Below the pieces are notes generated by a model. That model had not been told where the DNA came from, made no database searches, and was given only the letters and a program-made list of their open reading frames with translations. 64,000 nucleotides of DNA from Myxococcales bacterium (GTDB taxonomy: Bacteria > Myxococcota_A > Polyangia > Polyangiales > GCA-016699535). Below are positions 63,879 to 64,000 of this stretch, piece by piece. The stretch lies in the NCBI GenBank assembly GCA_016699535.1, contig CP064980.1, forward strand, positions 3,294,001-3,358,000, given 5' to 3'. Made by a program: the position numbers and the translations under genes. Each line of letters opens with the position of its first letter. Position 1 is the stretch's first letter.

Positions 63879-64000
63879 ATGCAGCGTAAACTCTTCGGAA
63901 CCGACGGCATTCGCGGTCTGGCAAACCAAGGAATTATGAGCCCTGAGACGGCCTTCCGGGTTGGAGCCGCGGTCAGCTACCAAGCACGAAAACGGGGTAT
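63879..64000 (+). CDS. glmM: phosphoglucosamine mutase, N-terminal fragment (cut by window edge)
   Basis: The first 40 residues, MQRKLFGTDGIRGLANQG and onward, match the GlmM start, including the FGTDGIRG signature. The active-site Ser loop lies beyond the window. GlmM converts glucosamine-6-phosphate to glucosamine-1-phosphate for UDP-GlcNAc, the precursor of peptidoglycan and LPS. It follows tamB after about 115 bases that show nothing of note. Confidence 0.93.
   Translation, partial: MQRKLFGTDGIRGLANQGIMSPETAFRVGAAVSYQARKRG

Noticed and set aside
1..64000. CRISPR arrays, tRNA or rRNA genes, prophage
   Set aside because: No regular repeat-spacer pattern, no cloverleaf-like sequence, and no phage or integrase genes were seen on either strand.

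Overview
The window reads as chromosomal DNA of a free-living Gram-negative bacterium with mid-range GC, most like the Myxococcota / former Deltaproteobacteria. The support is indirect: eukaryote-like Ser/Thr kinases with a PP2C phosphatase, many lipoproteins with Asp/Gly/Ser-rich linkers after the lipobox, FG-GAP surface proteins, a bacterial Elp3, a sigma-54 promoter, and an outer-membrane Omp85/TamB pair. No rRNA, tRNA, CRISPR array, phage or complete insertion sequence was recognised.

Layout. 1-1.7 kb: end of a TetR regulator, a VOC protein, an SRPBCC protein and a small secreted protein. 1.8-10.6 kb: membrane Ser/Thr kinase, a sigma-54-driven lipoprotein/ferritin-like gene, a large FG-GAP lipoprotein, a DJ-1 family protein, an unknown lipoprotein and a decayed lipoprotein gene. 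10.9-22 kb: aldehyde dehydrogenase, Tat lipoprotein, Elp3, secreted hydrolase, DUF924 protein, an atypical kinase facing a PP2C phosphatase, gamma-carbonic anhydrase and PEP carboxylase. 22-24.4 kb: a compact radical SAM / PqqD / HprK-like cassette. 24.5-29.1 kb: PlsC-like acyltransferase and an AddA-type helicase-nuclease.

29.1-39.9 kb is the most striking part. Ten minus-strand genes (degenerate HAD protein, fatty acyl reductase, second SDR reductase, polysaccharide pyruvyl transferase family protein, AMP-ligase, enoyl-CoA hydratase, acyl carrier protein, second AMP-ligase, lipid kinase, TetR) are joined almost throughout by 4-base ATGA overlaps, behind a perfect 14-bp palindrome. It looks like a self-contained pathway that activates, modifies, reduces and perhaps phosphorylates and pyruvylates a fatty chain. 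It has no ketosynthase, and I cannot assign it to a known product.

40-64 kb: cupin lipoprotein diverging from a DUF455 ferritin-like / ATP-grasp pair, QueD, a phosphatase-fold lipoprotein, CysD and CysN with a degenerate APS kinase tail, FolB with a C-terminal extension, RuvX-MltG, VanZ-MiaB, a Rieske / cytochrome b-c fusion with a separate cytochrome c, Omp85-TamB, and the start of GlmM.

Caveat. At least a dozen genes are split by single-base shifts. Most sit exactly at a short homopolymer, where adding or removing one base restores the family's expected sequence. This points to sequencing or assembly error more than to gene decay. I annotate these as single genes and give the shift position. 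The lipoprotein gene at 9.6-10.6 kb also carries in-frame stops and is treated as a pseudogene.
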